Positions 48,587-60,169 of a DNA stretch of 64,000 nt are shown one piece after another (within the stretch, counting starts at the first letter, position 1; the number at the start of each line of letters is the position of its first letter). A program made the translations under genes and the position numbers. This DNA comes from Cryobacterium sp. SO2 (GTDB taxonomy: Bacteria > Actinomycetota > Actinomycetes > Actinomycetales > Microbacteriaceae): assembly GCF_026151165.2 (NCBI RefSeq), contig NZ_CP117849.1, positions 2,294,001 through 2,358,000 of the forward strand. The letters are read 5' to 3'. The notes under the pieces were generated by a model. That model made no database searches. It was not told where the DNA came from and was given only the letters and a program-made list of their open reading frames with translations.

Positions 48587-50644
48587 ATGACTCCAGCTGA
48601 CTCCCTCCGCAATCTGGGCGTCCGCGCTACGAGCAACGGCGGCGAGCTCCGCGTGTGGTCCGAACACGCGGACTCCATCGAACTGTGCATCTTCGACCAC
48701 ACCGATCCCAATTGGATCGTGCGCACGGTGCCCATGGTGCGCGACGCGCACAACGTCTGGGTGGGCCGCTCCCGCACCCTCACCGCCGGCCGCCGCTACG
48801 GCATCCGGGTGTCGGGCCCTGCCGGTCCCACGCACTCCTTCCACCCGGAGAAGACCCTGATCGATCCGTATTCCCGGGGCCTCGCCCGGGTGGGACCCGA
48901 CCAGTGGCAATCCACCATGATCGACGGCGGCTTCGACTGGGCCGGGGCGGTCAAGCCCAACACGCCCATGGACCACACGGTCGTCTACGAGGCCCACGTG
49001 CGCGGCCTCAGCAAACTCAGCGCGGCGATGCCCGTGGAGCTGCGCGGCACCTACGCGGGCCTGGCGCACGAGAGCACCATCGCCTACCTGAAGAACCTCG
49101 GGGTGACGGCTGTCGAGCTGCTGCCCGTGCAGTCCTTCGTCTCCGAGCAGCGCCTGATCAAGCAGGGCCTGTCCAACTACTGGGGCTACAACACCTTCAA
49201 CTTCTTCACCCCGCACGCCGACTACGCCACCCAGGCCTCCCAGTCCGAGGGTCCTGAGGCCGTGCTCCGCGAGTTCAAGGGTATGGTCAAGCTGCTGCAC
49301 GAGGCCGGCCTCGAGGTCATCCTCGACGTGGTCTACAACCACACCGCCGAGGAGGGCCCGTCCGGCCCGGTGACGAGCCTGCGCGGCATCGACAACGCCA
49401 CCTACTACCGGCAGAACGCCAAGGGCCACTACATCGACGTCACCGGATGCGGCAACACCGTGAACTTCGGTCACGAGGTGCCCATCCGGCTGGTGCTGGA
49501 CTCCCTGCGGTACTGGGCCAACGAGGTGCAGATCGACGGGTTCAGGTTCGACCTGGCCGCCACCCTCGGCCGGAACGGCGACGTGCACTACACGCCGGAC
49601 CACCCGCTGCTCACCGCAATCAGGGACGACCCGGACCTGGCCGGCGTGAAGCTCATCGCCGAACCCTGGGACGTCGGCATGGGCGGCTGGCAGACCGGCA
49701 ACTTCCCCGCCGGCTGGTCGGAGTGGAACGACCGTTACCGCGACCGGATGCGCTCGTTCTGGCTCACTGACATCGCCGCCGTTCGCCACAACTCCACCTC
49801 GGACAGCGGCATCGGCCGGTTCGCCTCCCGCCTGGCCGGCTCGGCCAACACCTTCCCGGTGGAACGCGGGCCGCTGGCGTCACTGAACTTCATCACCGCA
49901 CACGACGGTTTCACCATGGCCGACCTCACCGCGTACAACACCAAGCACAACGTGGGCAACGGCGAGATGAACCGGGACGGCACCGACGGGAACAACTCCT
50001 TCAACCACGGCGTCGAGGGTCCCACCAGGGACGTGACTGTGTTGCGCACCAGGCGCCGGGCGATGCGCAACCTGCTGGGCACCCTGCTGCTCTCCGCCGG
50101 TGTGCCCATGCTCACGGCCGGCGACGAGTTCGGCCGCAGTCAGCGCGGCAACAACAACGCCTACTGTCACGACAGCGAGCTCACCTGGCTGGACTGGAAC
50201 TTCGACGACTGGCAGCAGGACCTGCACAGGGTCACCCGGCAGCTCCTCGCCCTGCGCCGGGAGAACCCGGCCCTGCGCCCGGTGCGGTTCGGCCGGCCGG
50301 GGCACACCACCCTCAGCGCCAGCCAGATGGACTGGTACAACGCCGCCGGCGCCTCGATGTCCGAGACCGACTGGAACTCCCCCCAGGAGCGCACCCTGCA
50401 GTACCTGGCGGCCAGCACCCCTGAGCACGAGGCATTCAACCGAATCCTGCTTATCGTGCACGGCCTGGAAACCCCGGTCGACGTGACGCTGCCCCTGCAC
50501 TCGGGTGTCTCGGGATACACGGTGCTCTGGGATTCCAGCCACGACGACATCCGCGAGGTGCAGAGTTCCTACATGCCGGGCGCCCGCCTCACCATGGGGG
50601 GCACGTCGATGCTGCTGCTGCGGGCCGAAGAAGCCCAGGCATGA
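48587..50644 (+). CDS. glgX: Glycogen debranching enzyme GlgX (isoamylase type)
   Basis: 685 aa. Removes alpha-1,6 branches from glycogen limit dextrin. N-terminal CBM48 (GELRVWSEHADSIELCIFDHTD), GH13_11 barrel: YEAHVRGLS, NYWGYNTFNFFTPHADYA, DVVYNHTAEE, GFRFDLAATLGR (nucleophile Asp), LIAEPWDVG (acid Glu), FITAHDGFTMADL. The C-terminal domain has the usual length. It overlaps ybaK by ATGA. Confidence 0.95.
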   Translation: MTPADSLRNLGVRATSNGGELRVWSEHADSIELCIFDHTDPNWIVRTVPMVRDAHNVWVGRSRTLTAGRRYGIRVSGPAGPTHSFHPEKTLIDPYSRGLARVGPDQWQSTMIDGGFDWAGAVKPNTPMDHTVVYEAHVRGLSKLSAAMPVELRGTYAGLAHESTIAYLKNLGVTAVELLPVQSFVSEQRLIKQGLSNYWGYNTFNFFTPHADYATQASQSEGPEAVLREFKGMVKLLHEAGLEVILDVVYNHTAEEGPSGPVTSLRGIDNATYYRQNAKGHYIDVTGCGNTVNFGHEVPIRLVLDSLRYWANEVQIDGFRFDLAATLGRNGDVHYTPDHPLLTAIRDDPDLAGVKLIAEPWDVGMGGWQTGNFPAGWSEWNDRYRDRMRSFWLTDIAAVRHNSTSDSGIGRFASRLAGSANTFPVERGPLASLNFITAHDGFTMADLTAYNTKHNVGNGEMNRDGTDGNNSFNHGVEGPTRDVTVLRTRRRAMRNLLGTLLLSAGVPMLTAGDEFGRSQRGNNNAYCHDSELTWLDWNFDDWQQDLHRVTRQLLALRRENPALRPVRFGRPGHTTLSASQMDWYNAAGASMSETDWNSPQERTLQYLAASTPEHEAFNRILLIVHGLETPVDVTLPLHSGVSGYTVLWDSSHDDIREVQSSYMPGARLTMGGTSMLLLRAEEAQA

Positions 50645-51144
50645 CCAAGCCGGATGCCGGCGGTACGCCGGCCACTGTGGCGCTGGTGCGCGCAGGCATC
50701 CGGTTCACCGCCCACCAGTACTCGCACGACGCTGCCCCGCATGGAGCGGCGGCCGGCTACGGCCTCGAGGCGGCGGACAAACTCGGCCTCGATCCCGACC
50801 AGGTGTTCAAGACCCTCCTCGCCGACGCCGACGGCAACCTCGTCGTGGCGATCGTGCCGGTCTCCGGCCAACTCGATCTCAAGGCCCTCGCCGCCGCGGT
50901 CGGCGCGAAGAAGGCCGTGATGGCCGATCCACAGGTGGCCGAACGCAAGACCGGTTACATCGTGGGCGGCATCAGCCCGATCGGCCAGAAGTCCCGGTTC
51001 AGCACGGTGCTCGACGAGACCGCCGAACTCTTCGACACCGTCTTCGTCTCCGGCGGCCGCCGCGGTTTCGACCTGGAGCTCTCCCCCGCCGACCTCATCA
51101 CCGTCACGGGGGCCGTCCTCGCCCCCATCGGCCGGGACCGCTAA
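50641..51144 (+). CDS. ybaK: YbaK/EbsC-type Cys-tRNA(Pro) deacylase
   Basis: 167 aa. Hydrolyses misacylated tRNA (Cys-tRNA-Pro). The INS-superfamily signature is DPDQVFKTLLADADGNLVVAIVPVSGQLDLKAL with the catalytic Lys, then YIVGGISPIGQKSRFSTVLDE and SGGRRGFDLELSPADLI. ATGA overlap with glgX gives co-translation, with no known functional link. Confidence 0.92.
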   Translation: MTKPDAGGTPATVALVRAGIRFTAHQYSHDAAPHGAAAGYGLEAADKLGLDPDQVFKTLLADADGNLVVAIVPVSGQLDLKALAAAVGAKKAVMADPQVAERKTGYIVGGISPIGQKSRFSTVLDETAELFDTVFVSGGRRGFDLELSPADLITVTGAVLAPIGRDR

Positions 51145-51159
51145 GCCGGACGTGCACGC

Positions 51160-51993
51160 ATGGTGAGCACAGGGAGACTCATTCGGCGGGGCACCGTGGA
51201 GCTTTACCTGACGGACAAAGGAGGTGACGGTCCTCCCGTCGTGCTCCTGCACGGCCTGGCGGGTAGCGGCACCGAGATGGCCCAGACCGCCGCCGCCCTC
51301 CGTGACCACCGGGTGATCACTCTCGACGCCCGCGGGCACGGACGCAGCACAACCCGGCCCGACGACGTTTCGCGAGCGGCGCATACGGCCGATGTGGTGT
51401 TCGTGATCGAGACCGTGATCGGACAACCTGTGGCACTGGTCGGCCAGTCCATGGGAGGGCACACCGCCCTGCTTGTCGCGAGCGCCCGGCCCGATCTGGT
51501 GGGCAGGCTCGTCCTGCTGGAGGCCGGCGTCGGCGGCGACGGCACATTCGAGAGCAGAGAGGCCCTGCGCGGTTTCTTCGACTCCTGGCCGATCCCGTTC
51601 GCCACGACCGCGGACGCCCGGGCCTTTCTGGGTGACTCAGTGCTGTCGCGGGCGTGGATCGACGATCTGGAAGGGCGGGCCGACGGGCTCTGGCCCCGGT
51701 TCGATCCGGAGGTGTTGGTCGAGACCCTCGCCCACGTCGATGCGCATCCGCACTGGGCCGAATGGTGCAGCCTAGACGTGCCGACGCTGGCGGTCTTCGG
51801 CGCGGTCGGCATGTTCTCCCCGGTGGCGCAACGAGAGTTCGTGAGCCGAGGCCGCAAGGTGCGCCACGTCACACTCGACGAGGGAAGCCACGACGCCCAT
51901 CTCGATGCCTTCGATTCCTGGATTCGCGAGCTCAGCGCGTTCCTGGCTCTGTGCCCCACCCCGCCGGGCGATTCCGAGCAGCGGCATGGGTGA
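51160..51993 (+). CDS. Alpha/beta hydrolase
   Basis: 277 aa. VVLLHGLAGSG (oxyanion loop), ITLDARGHGRS, nucleophile elbow GQSMGGHTA, and a late His in EGSHDAH complete a serine hydrolase triad. No signal peptide. It begins 15 bp after ybaK. Substrate unknown. Its stop overlaps the ATG of the LacI remnant. Confidence 0.82.
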   Translation: MVSTGRLIRRGTVELYLTDKGGDGPPVVLLHGLAGSGTEMAQTAAALRDHRVITLDARGHGRSTTRPDDVSRAAHTADVVFVIETVIGQPVALVGQSMGGHTALLVASARPDLVGRLVLLEAGVGGDGTFESREALRGFFDSWPIPFATTADARAFLGDSVLSRAWIDDLEGRADGLWPRFDPEVLVETLAHVDAHPHWAEWCSLDVPTLAVFGAVGMFSPVAQREFVSRGRKVRHVTLDEGSHDAHLDAFDSWIRELSAFLALCPTPPGDSEQRHG

Positions 51994-52114
51994 GCGTGCT
52001 CGACCCGCCATCCACGACGGGGCGCGCAGCACTCACGTCTCGCACGGCACCGTGTCCAGGGTGATCAACGCCCGTCGGCCGAGATCGCTGACCAACCCAC
52101 CGACGCGTCACTGA
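51986..52114 (+). pseudogene. LacI-family regulator remnant (HTH only)
   Basis: 42 codons. AIHDGARSTHVSHGTVSRVIN is the LacI-type helix-turn-helix (compare HDVARAAGVSHGTVSRVLN) with mutations, followed directly by a stop. Nothing of the ligand-binding domain remains before glgP. A decayed sugar regulator next to glycogen genes. Confidence 0.65.
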
Positions 52115-52118
52115 CGGA

Positions 52119-54716
52119 TCAGCTCGCGACGGCCACCAGGCCCATCTCGGCCGGGCTGATCAACAGGTCGTTCCGCGGCACCACCCGCACCGTGTAACCG
52201 AAGCCGCCGGCGCGGTCGAGCTCCACGGTTCCGGTGAACAGGGTCGGCGCGCCGGGCGTCACCGTTTCGGTGGCGTCCTGGCTCAGGGCGTCGTTGATCG
52301 GCTCGAGGGCCTGCGTGTTGACGTCCACGAGGTCGTCGCCGCCCGCACTCTTGCCGTAGACGACCTGCACCGTGACGTCTTCAGGTGCGAGGCCGTTCAA
52401 CTGCACGTGCGCGCGGAGGCGCAGTTCGTCGCCCACCTGAGGCACCGGGGCAACCCCGCCGGACTCCACGTGCTCGACAGCCACTCCGGGCCAGGCTCCC
52501 ACAATCCGGGCCTTCCAGAGGGCCAGTTCGCGGGCTGCGCGGTAGTTATTGGCGGACAGCCGGGCCTCGGAGGCGCCGGCGGGCCGGTAGAGCTTCTCGA
52601 CGTACTCGCGCACCATCCGGCCGGCGTTCAGTTCGGGTGAGAGCCCGGAAAGGGTCTGGCGGATGTTGGCGACCCAGCGTTCGGGCACGCCGTCGGCGTT
52701 GCGCTCGTAGAACGGCGGTGCCACCTGGTGCTCGATGAGCTCGTAGAGGGCCTCGGCCTCGAGCCGGTCGCGTTCGACCGGGTTGGTGCTCGCGTCGGCG
52801 GAGGGGATCGCCCACCCGTTCTGGCCGTCGAAGTACTCGGGCCACCAGCCGTCCAGGATCGACAGGTTGAGGGCGCCGTTCAGGGCCGCCTTCATGCCTG
52901 AGGTGCCGCAGGCCTCGAGCGGGCGCAGCGGGTTGTTCAGCCACACATCCGTGCCCGGGTACATCAGCTGGGCCATGCCGATGTTGTAGTCGGGCAGGAA
53001 CGCGATGCGGGTGCGGAGCTCAGGGTCGGCGGCGAACTGCACGATCTTCTGGATCAGCCGTTTGCCTTCCTCGTCGGCGGGGTGCGACTTGCCGGCGATG
53101 ACGATCTGAACCGGGTGCTCCGGGTGCAACAGCAGGGCGCGCAAACGCTCGGGGTCGTGCAGCATCAGGGTGAGCCGCTTGTAGGTGGGCACCCGGCGGG
53201 CGAAGCCGATGGTGAGCACGTTCGGGTCGAAGACCTGGTTGATCCAGGCGGGGATCAGGCCGCCGGGGTTCTGTACCAGCCAGGCCGCGCCGATGCGGCG
53301 GCGGGCGTCCTCGACGAACTGGCGGCGCATGTCGCCGCGCACCTCCCAGAGGTCCTGGTCGCTCACCACCGGTGACGCCCAGTCGGCGGTGGAGGTGTCG
53401 GTGGTGCCGAGCCGGTTCGCGGCGAGAGCCTTGAGCGCCGGGTCGGTCCAGGTGGGCGCGTGCACCCCGTTGGTGATCGACGTGATCGGCACCTCGTTGG
53501 CGTCGAAGCCGGGCCAGAGGCCGTTGAACATGCGCCGGCTCACCTCGCCGTGCAGCTTGGAGACGCCGTTGGCGTGCTGACCGAGGCGCAGGCCCATGAT
53601 GGCCATGTTGAACACGTCCGGCGACCCGCCCGGGTAGCTCTCCGAGCCCAGGCCCAGCAGGTCGTCCACGGCCACCCCGGGCAGCAGGTCGGTCTCGAAG
53701 TAGCGGCGCACGAGCGAACTCTCGAACCTGTCGATGCCGGCCGCGACGGGGGTGTGCGTGGTGAAGACGGTTCCGGCGCGGGCCACCTGCAGCGCCTCGG
53801 CGAAGCTCAGTCCATCACCGATGAGGCTGGAGATGCGCTCGAGGCCGAGGAATCCGGCGTGGCCCTCGTTGGTGTGGAACACCTCCGGCTCCGCACGACC
53901 GTTGAGGTTGCTCCACAGCCGCACCGCGCGGGCGCCGCCGATTCCCAGCAGCAATTCCTGCAGCAGGCGGTGTTCGCCGCCGCCGCCGTAGAGCCGGTCG
54001 GTCACCTGGCGCAGGTCGTCGGTGTTCTCCGGAATGTCGGTGTCGAGCATCAGCAGCCGGATCCGGCCGACCTTGGCCTCCCAGACCCTGGCGTGCAGGG
54101 TGCGGTCGTCCGGCAGCGCGAGGGACACCTGCACGGGCGATCCGTCGGCGCGGCGCAGCACCGACAGGGGCAGGCCGTCGGGGTCGAGCAGCGGGTAGCT
54201 CTCCAACTGCCAGCCATCCGTGGAAATCGCCTGGCTGAAGTAGCCGGCCTTGTAGAACAGGCCAACGCCCACGAGCGGCACACCCAGGTCGGACGCGCTC
54301 TTGAGGTGGTCGCCGGCCAGGATGCCGAGCCCGCCGGAGTATTGCGGCAGGGCGGCCGCGATGCCGAACTCGGGCGAGAAGTAGGCGATCGACTCGGGCT
54401 TGTCGCCCTCCAGGCCCTGGTACCAGCGCGGCTGGTCGAGGTAGGCGCGCAGGTCGTCGCGCACCAGGTTGACGCCGGAAACGTAGTCGTGGTCCTGGGC
54501 GAGTTCCTGCAGCCGGGCCGGGTCCACCGCTCCGAGCAGGGCCACCGGGTCGGTGCCGATGCGCCGCCAGAGCTCGGGGGCGATGTGTTCGAAGAGCTGC
54601 CGGGTGGGCTCATGCCACGACCAGCGCAGGTTTCCGGCCAGCTCGTCGAGCGCGGCCAGCGACTCGGGCAGGACTGCACGGACTGTAAATTTACGGATCG
54701 CCTTCACGAACTTCAC
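52119..54716 (-). CDS. glgP: Alpha-glucan (glycogen) phosphorylase
   Basis: 865 aa. Releases glucose-1-phosphate from glycogen. DUF3417-type N-terminus (NLRWSWHEPTRQLFEHIAPELW), ISTDGWQ, HTNEGHAGFLGLERI, TTHTPVAAGIDRF, the PLP-proximal PLRPLEACGTSGMKAALNGALNLSILDGWWPEYF, and a C-terminal beta domain. It is the actinobacterial/archaeal-type short phosphorylase. GTG start at 54714-54716. Divergent from glgE with 83 bp between. Confidence 0.94.
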   Translation of the reverse strand: MKFVKAIRKFTVRAVLPESLAALDELAGNLRWSWHEPTRQLFEHIAPELWRRIGTDPVALLGAVDPARLQELAQDHDYVSGVNLVRDDLRAYLDQPRWYQGLEGDKPESIAYFSPEFGIAAALPQYSGGLGILAGDHLKSASDLGVPLVGVGLFYKAGYFSQAISTDGWQLESYPLLDPDGLPLSVLRRADGSPVQVSLALPDDRTLHARVWEAKVGRIRLLMLDTDIPENTDDLRQVTDRLYGGGGEHRLLQELLLGIGGARAVRLWSNLNGRAEPEVFHTNEGHAGFLGLERISSLIGDGLSFAEALQVARAGTVFTTHTPVAAGIDRFESSLVRRYFETDLLPGVAVDDLLGLGSESYPGGSPDVFNMAIMGLRLGQHANGVSKLHGEVSRRMFNGLWPGFDANEVPITSITNGVHAPTWTDPALKALAANRLGTTDTSTADWASPVVSDQDLWEVRGDMRRQFVEDARRRIGAAWLVQNPGGLIPAWINQVFDPNVLTIGFARRVPTYKRLTLMLHDPERLRALLLHPEHPVQIVIAGKSHPADEEGKRLIQKIVQFAADPELRTRIAFLPDYNIGMAQLMYPGTDVWLNNPLRPLEACGTSGMKAALNGALNLSILDGWWPEYFDGQNGWAIPSADASTNPVERDRLEAEALYELIEHQVAPPFYERNADGVPERWVANIRQTLSGLSPELNAGRMVREYVEKLYRPAGASEARLSANNYRAARELALWKARIVGAWPGVAVEHVESGGVAPVPQVGDELRLRAHVQLNGLAPEDVTVQVVYGKSAGGDDLVDVNTQALEPINDALSQDATETVTPGAPTLFTGTVELDRAGGFGYTVRVVPRNDLLISPAEMGLVAVAS

Positions 54717-54787
54717 TTTAGAGGCGTGGTGTGTCTAACGGGTAACGATCCTGTGCGTGTGGCCCCACCGATTCGGCCCCCGTTCGC

Positions 54788-54793
54788 TACGGT
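54788..54793 (+). promoter_or_regulatory. Leaderless -10 box for glgE
   Basis: TACGGT, AGTTGT, then GTG at 54800. Confidence 0.65.
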
Positions 54794-54799
54794 AGTTGT

Positions 54800-56869
<2,070 letters not shown>

Positions 56870-56874
56870 GCCGA

Positions 56875-59091
56875 ATGAAACACGCCACCGGCCGACCGGC
56901 CGACGAACTGCCCGTCTTCTCCGCCCACGTGCTCGAGACCGTCTCGGTGGGGTCGTACTACAACCCGCACGAGGTGCTCGGCCAGCACCTGCTCGACCTG
57001 CCCGACATCGTCGACCCGCTCACGGTCATCCGGGCGCTGCGTCCACTGGCCACCGAGGTCATCGCCGTGTTGTCCACCGGCGCCAGGGTCGAGTTGGCGC
57101 ACCTGGGCTACGGCATCTGGCAGGGCGTCAGCACCATCGGCCCGCAGGACTACGAGATCGAGGCGCACTACGAGGGCGGACCGGCCTGGGTCAGCGACGA
57201 CCCCTACCGCTACCGGCCGACTCTCGGCGAGCTCGACCTGCACCTGATCGGCGAGGGCCGCCACGAACGACTCTGGGATGTTCTGGGCGCCCACGTGCGC
57301 ACCTTCACCGGGGTGACCAAACCCGTCAGCGGCACTTCGTTCTCGGTCTGGGCGCCGCACGCCCGCGCTGTGCGCATCATCGGCGACTTCAACAGCTGGT
57401 CGGGCATCCTGCACGCCATGCGCAACATGGGCAGCACGGGCGTCTGGGAGCTGTTCGTGCCCGGCCTCACGGCCGGCTCCAACTACAAGTTCGAGATCCT
57501 CACCCAGGCCGGCCAGTGGATCCAGAAGGCCGACCCGATGGCCAGATACACCGAGGTTCCGCCGCTCACGGCGTCGGTCGTCGGCGAGACCGCGTACACC
57601 TGGGGCGACCAGGACTGGCTCGCGACCCGCAGCGCCACCGACCCGCACAACCGGGCCATGAGCGTCTACGAGATGCACGTGGGCTCCTGGCGGCCCGGTC
57701 TGGGCTACCGGGCCCTGGCCGACGAGCTGATCGGCTACCTGGAAGAACTGGCCTACACGCATGTGGAGTTCATGCCGCTGTCCGAGCATCCGTTCGGCGG
57801 ATCGTGGGGCTACCAGGTCACCGGCTACTACGCGCCGACGAGCCGTTTCGGCCACCCGGACGACCTGCGTTACCTGATCGACCGGCTGCACCAGGCCGGC
57901 ATCGGCGTGATCATGGACTGGGTGCCCGGCCACTTCCCCAAGGACGACTTCGCCCTGGCCCGCTTCGACGGGCAGGCATTGTACGAGCACCCTGACCCCC
58001 GCCGCGGCGAGCAGATGGACTGGGGCACCTACGTGTTCGACTTCGGTCAGATGCAGGTGCGCAACTTCCTCGTCGCCAACGCGCTGTACTGGCTGGAGGA
58101 GTTCCACATCGACGCCCTCCGGGTCGACGCCGTCGCGTCGATGCTGTACCTGGACTATTCCCGCAAAGACGGCGAGTGGGAGCCGAACAAGTTCGGCGGC
58201 CGGGAGAACCTCGAGGCGATCAGCCTGCTGCAGGAGATCACCGCCACCGCGTACAAGCGCAACCCCGGCACCATCATGATCGCCGAGGAGTCCACCAACT
58301 GGGGCGGCGTCACGGCGGCCACCTCCGGCGGCGGCCTCGGTTTCGGCCTCAAGTGGAACATGGGCTGGATGCACGACTCGCTCGAGTACATGAGCGAAGA
58401 CCCGATGCACCGCGCCTACCACCACAACGAGATGACGTTCTCGTTCGTCTACGCGTTCAGCGAGAACTTCCTGCTGCCGATCAGCCACGACGAGGTCGTG
58501 CACGGCAAGGGCTCGCTGATCGCCAAGATGCCGGGTGACCCGTGGCAGCAGCTCGCCAATGTGCGGGTCTACCTGGCGTTCATGTGGGCGCACCCGGGCA
58601 AGCAGCTTCTGTTCATGGGGTCGGAGTTCGGCCAGCGCTCCGAGTGGAGCGAAGAACGCGGCCTGGACTGGTGGATGCTCGACCAGCCCGGCCACCGCGG
58701 CCTGTTCAACCTGGTCGGCCAGCTCAACCGGGTCTACCGGGACACCCCGAGCCTCTGGGCGCGCGACAACGAGCCCGGCGGGTTTGAGTTGCTCGACGGC
58801 GGTGCCGCTGCCGAGAACGTGATCACGTTCCTGCGCTGGGACAACGACGGCACCCCCGTCGCCTGCCTGTTCAATTTCTCCGGCAATCCGCACACCGCGT
58901 ACAGGGTCGGCCTGCCCCAGGCCGGCACCTGGGACGAGATCCTCAACACGGATGCCGAGAACTTCGGCGGCTCCGGCGTGGGCAACCTCGGCGAGGTGCA
59001 CGCGTTGGCCGAACCGTGGGCGGGCCGGCCCGCATCCGCCACCCTCACCCTGCCGCCGCTCGGTGCCCTCTGGCTGCGCCTGCGCCGCTAG
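56875..59091 (+). CDS. glgB: 1,4-alpha-glucan branching enzyme
   Basis: 738 aa. Forms alpha-1,6 branches. Two N-terminal CBM48 domains (second: SFSVWAPHARAVRIIGDFNSW), GH13_9 barrel: YEMHVGSWRPG, GYQVTGYYAPTSRFG, DWVPGHFPKDDFAL, LRVDAVASMLYLDYSR (nucleophile), IMIAEESTNW (acid), PISHDEVVHGKGS, and the C-terminal beta domain. With glgE it makes branched glucan; the four GlgE/GlgB/GlgX/GlgP genes cover synthesis, branching, debranching and phosphorolysis. Confidence 0.96.
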   Translation: MKHATGRPADELPVFSAHVLETVSVGSYYNPHEVLGQHLLDLPDIVDPLTVIRALRPLATEVIAVLSTGARVELAHLGYGIWQGVSTIGPQDYEIEAHYEGGPAWVSDDPYRYRPTLGELDLHLIGEGRHERLWDVLGAHVRTFTGVTKPVSGTSFSVWAPHARAVRIIGDFNSWSGILHAMRNMGSTGVWELFVPGLTAGSNYKFEILTQAGQWIQKADPMARYTEVPPLTASVVGETAYTWGDQDWLATRSATDPHNRAMSVYEMHVGSWRPGLGYRALADELIGYLEELAYTHVEFMPLSEHPFGGSWGYQVTGYYAPTSRFGHPDDLRYLIDRLHQAGIGVIMDWVPGHFPKDDFALARFDGQALYEHPDPRRGEQMDWGTYVFDFGQMQVRNFLVANALYWLEEFHIDALRVDAVASMLYLDYSRKDGEWEPNKFGGRENLEAISLLQEITATAYKRNPGTIMIAEESTNWGGVTAATSGGGLGFGLKWNMGWMHDSLEYMSEDPMHRAYHHNEMTFSFVYAFSENFLLPISHDEVVHGKGSLIAKMPGDPWQQLANVRVYLAFMWAHPGKQLLFMGSEFGQRSEWSEERGLDWWMLDQPGHRGLFNLVGQLNRVYRDTPSLWARDNEPGGFELLDGGAAAENVITFLRWDNDGTPVACLFNFSGNPHTAYRVGLPQAGTWDEILNTDAENFGGSGVGNLGEVHALAEPWAGRPASATLTLPPLGALWLRLRR

Positions 59092-59096
59092 CGGAA

Positions 59097-59156
59097 CGCG
59101 AAAGCGCCCGTTCGGGCACCTCAGCTAGCTGGGGTGACCACACGGGCGCTTTCGCG
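59097..59156 (+). terminator. Bidirectional terminator between glgB and thioredoxin/TPR gene
   Basis: CGCGAAAGCGCCCG (59097-59110) and CGGGCGCTTTCGCG (59143-59156) are perfect arms. The 32-nt loop holds a second near-palindrome, CACCTCAGCT-AGCTGGGGTG. Confidence 0.8.
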
Positions 59157-59188
59157 AGCAGCCCGGCTGCGCTCGCAGACCGGATCGG

Positions 59189-60169
59189 CTAGTAGAGCAG
59201 AGCCGTGAGGCGCTTGCGGGCCGGCGGCACCCGGGGGTCGTCGGTGCCGACGACCTCGAAGAGTTCGAGCATCCGCTGGCGGATCATGTTCTTGCCGGCA
59301 GCGTCCTGGCCGGGGAAGAGTCCGAGGAGCCTGTCGAAGGCGTCCTCGATGTGCCCGCCGGACAGGTCCAGGTCGGCGACGAGCAGCTGCGCCTCGAGAT
59401 CGTCGGGGGCGGCCGCGGCGGCCGAGCGCACCTCGGCGATGGTCTTGCCCTGCAGCCGGCCGAGCAGGCTCACCTGGGCGAGGCCGGCGGTGGCCATGGC
59501 GTCGCGGGGGTCGCGGGCCAGGGCCAGCTTGTAGATGTCGATGGCCGCCGCGTAGTCGCCGCGGTCGATCGCGTCGTACGCCTCGCGGTGGTGCGGCGGC
59601 AGCTCGGGTTCCACGGGCTCGGCGGGCTCCCCCGCTGGCGCCTCTGCGGCGTCGGCGACGCCGGTCACGCCGTGCTGCGCGGCGAGCTCGAGAACGCGCT
59701 CGAACACCTCGCGGATCTGCACCACGGGCAGCACACCGTCGAACAGCTGAACGGGCTGGCCGTTGATGACGGCGGCGAGGGTGGGCACCGAGGTGGCCTG
59801 GAAGGCCTGGGCGAGCTGCGGGTTCGTGTCGATGTCGACGGTGGCGAGCACAAAACGCCCGTTGTACTCGCGGATCAGGTTCTCGATCACCGGGGTCAGC
59901 TGGGTGGCCGGTTCGCTCCACTGTGCCCAGAGGTCCACGATTACCGGCACGAACTTGGACAGCTCGAGCAGCTCGGCGAAGTTGGTGTCGGTGCCCTCGA
60001 GCACGAGGTTCGGAACCGGGACCGTGCCGGCCACGGCGCCGCCCTGAACCGTGCCGGTGCTGTGCGCGCCATGGCCGGAACCGGGAACGGGAGCGGGCGG
60101 ACGGTTCACGAGCGAGGACAGGTCGACGGCTCCGCGCAGGTTGGCGCCGGCTGGGGGGACAACGGTCAT
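59189..60169 (-). CDS. Thioredoxin-fold/TPR co-chaperone-like protein (CnoX/YbbN type)
   Basis: 326 aa. Residues 1-50 are Pro/Gly-rich. Residues ~55-165 form a thioredoxin fold (FVPVIVDLWAQWSEPATQLTPVIE; SVPTLAAVINGQPVQLFDG, cis-Pro intact), and the rest is a TPR-like helical domain (AYDAIDRGDYAAAIDIYKLALARDPRDAMA; DRLLGLFPGQDAAGKNMIRQRMLELFEVVG). The CxxC site is S85-E-P-A88, so it has no redox Cys. It should act as a holdase or scaffold. It overlaps the membrane-protein gene by ATGA. Confidence 0.85.
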   Translation of the reverse strand: MTVVPPAGANLRGAVDLSSLVNRPPAPVPGSGHGAHSTGTVQGGAVAGTVPVPNLVLEGTDTNFAELLELSKFVPVIVDLWAQWSEPATQLTPVIENLIREYNGRFVLATVDIDTNPQLAQAFQATSVPTLAAVINGQPVQLFDGVLPVVQIREVFERVLELAAQHGVTGVADAAEAPAGEPAEPVEPELPPHHREAYDAIDRGDYAAAIDIYKLALARDPRDAMATAGLAQVSLLGRLQGKTIAEVRSAAAAAPDDLEAQLLVADLDLSGGHIEDAFDRLLGLFPGQDAAGKNMIRQRMLELFEVVGTDDPRVPPARKRLTALLY

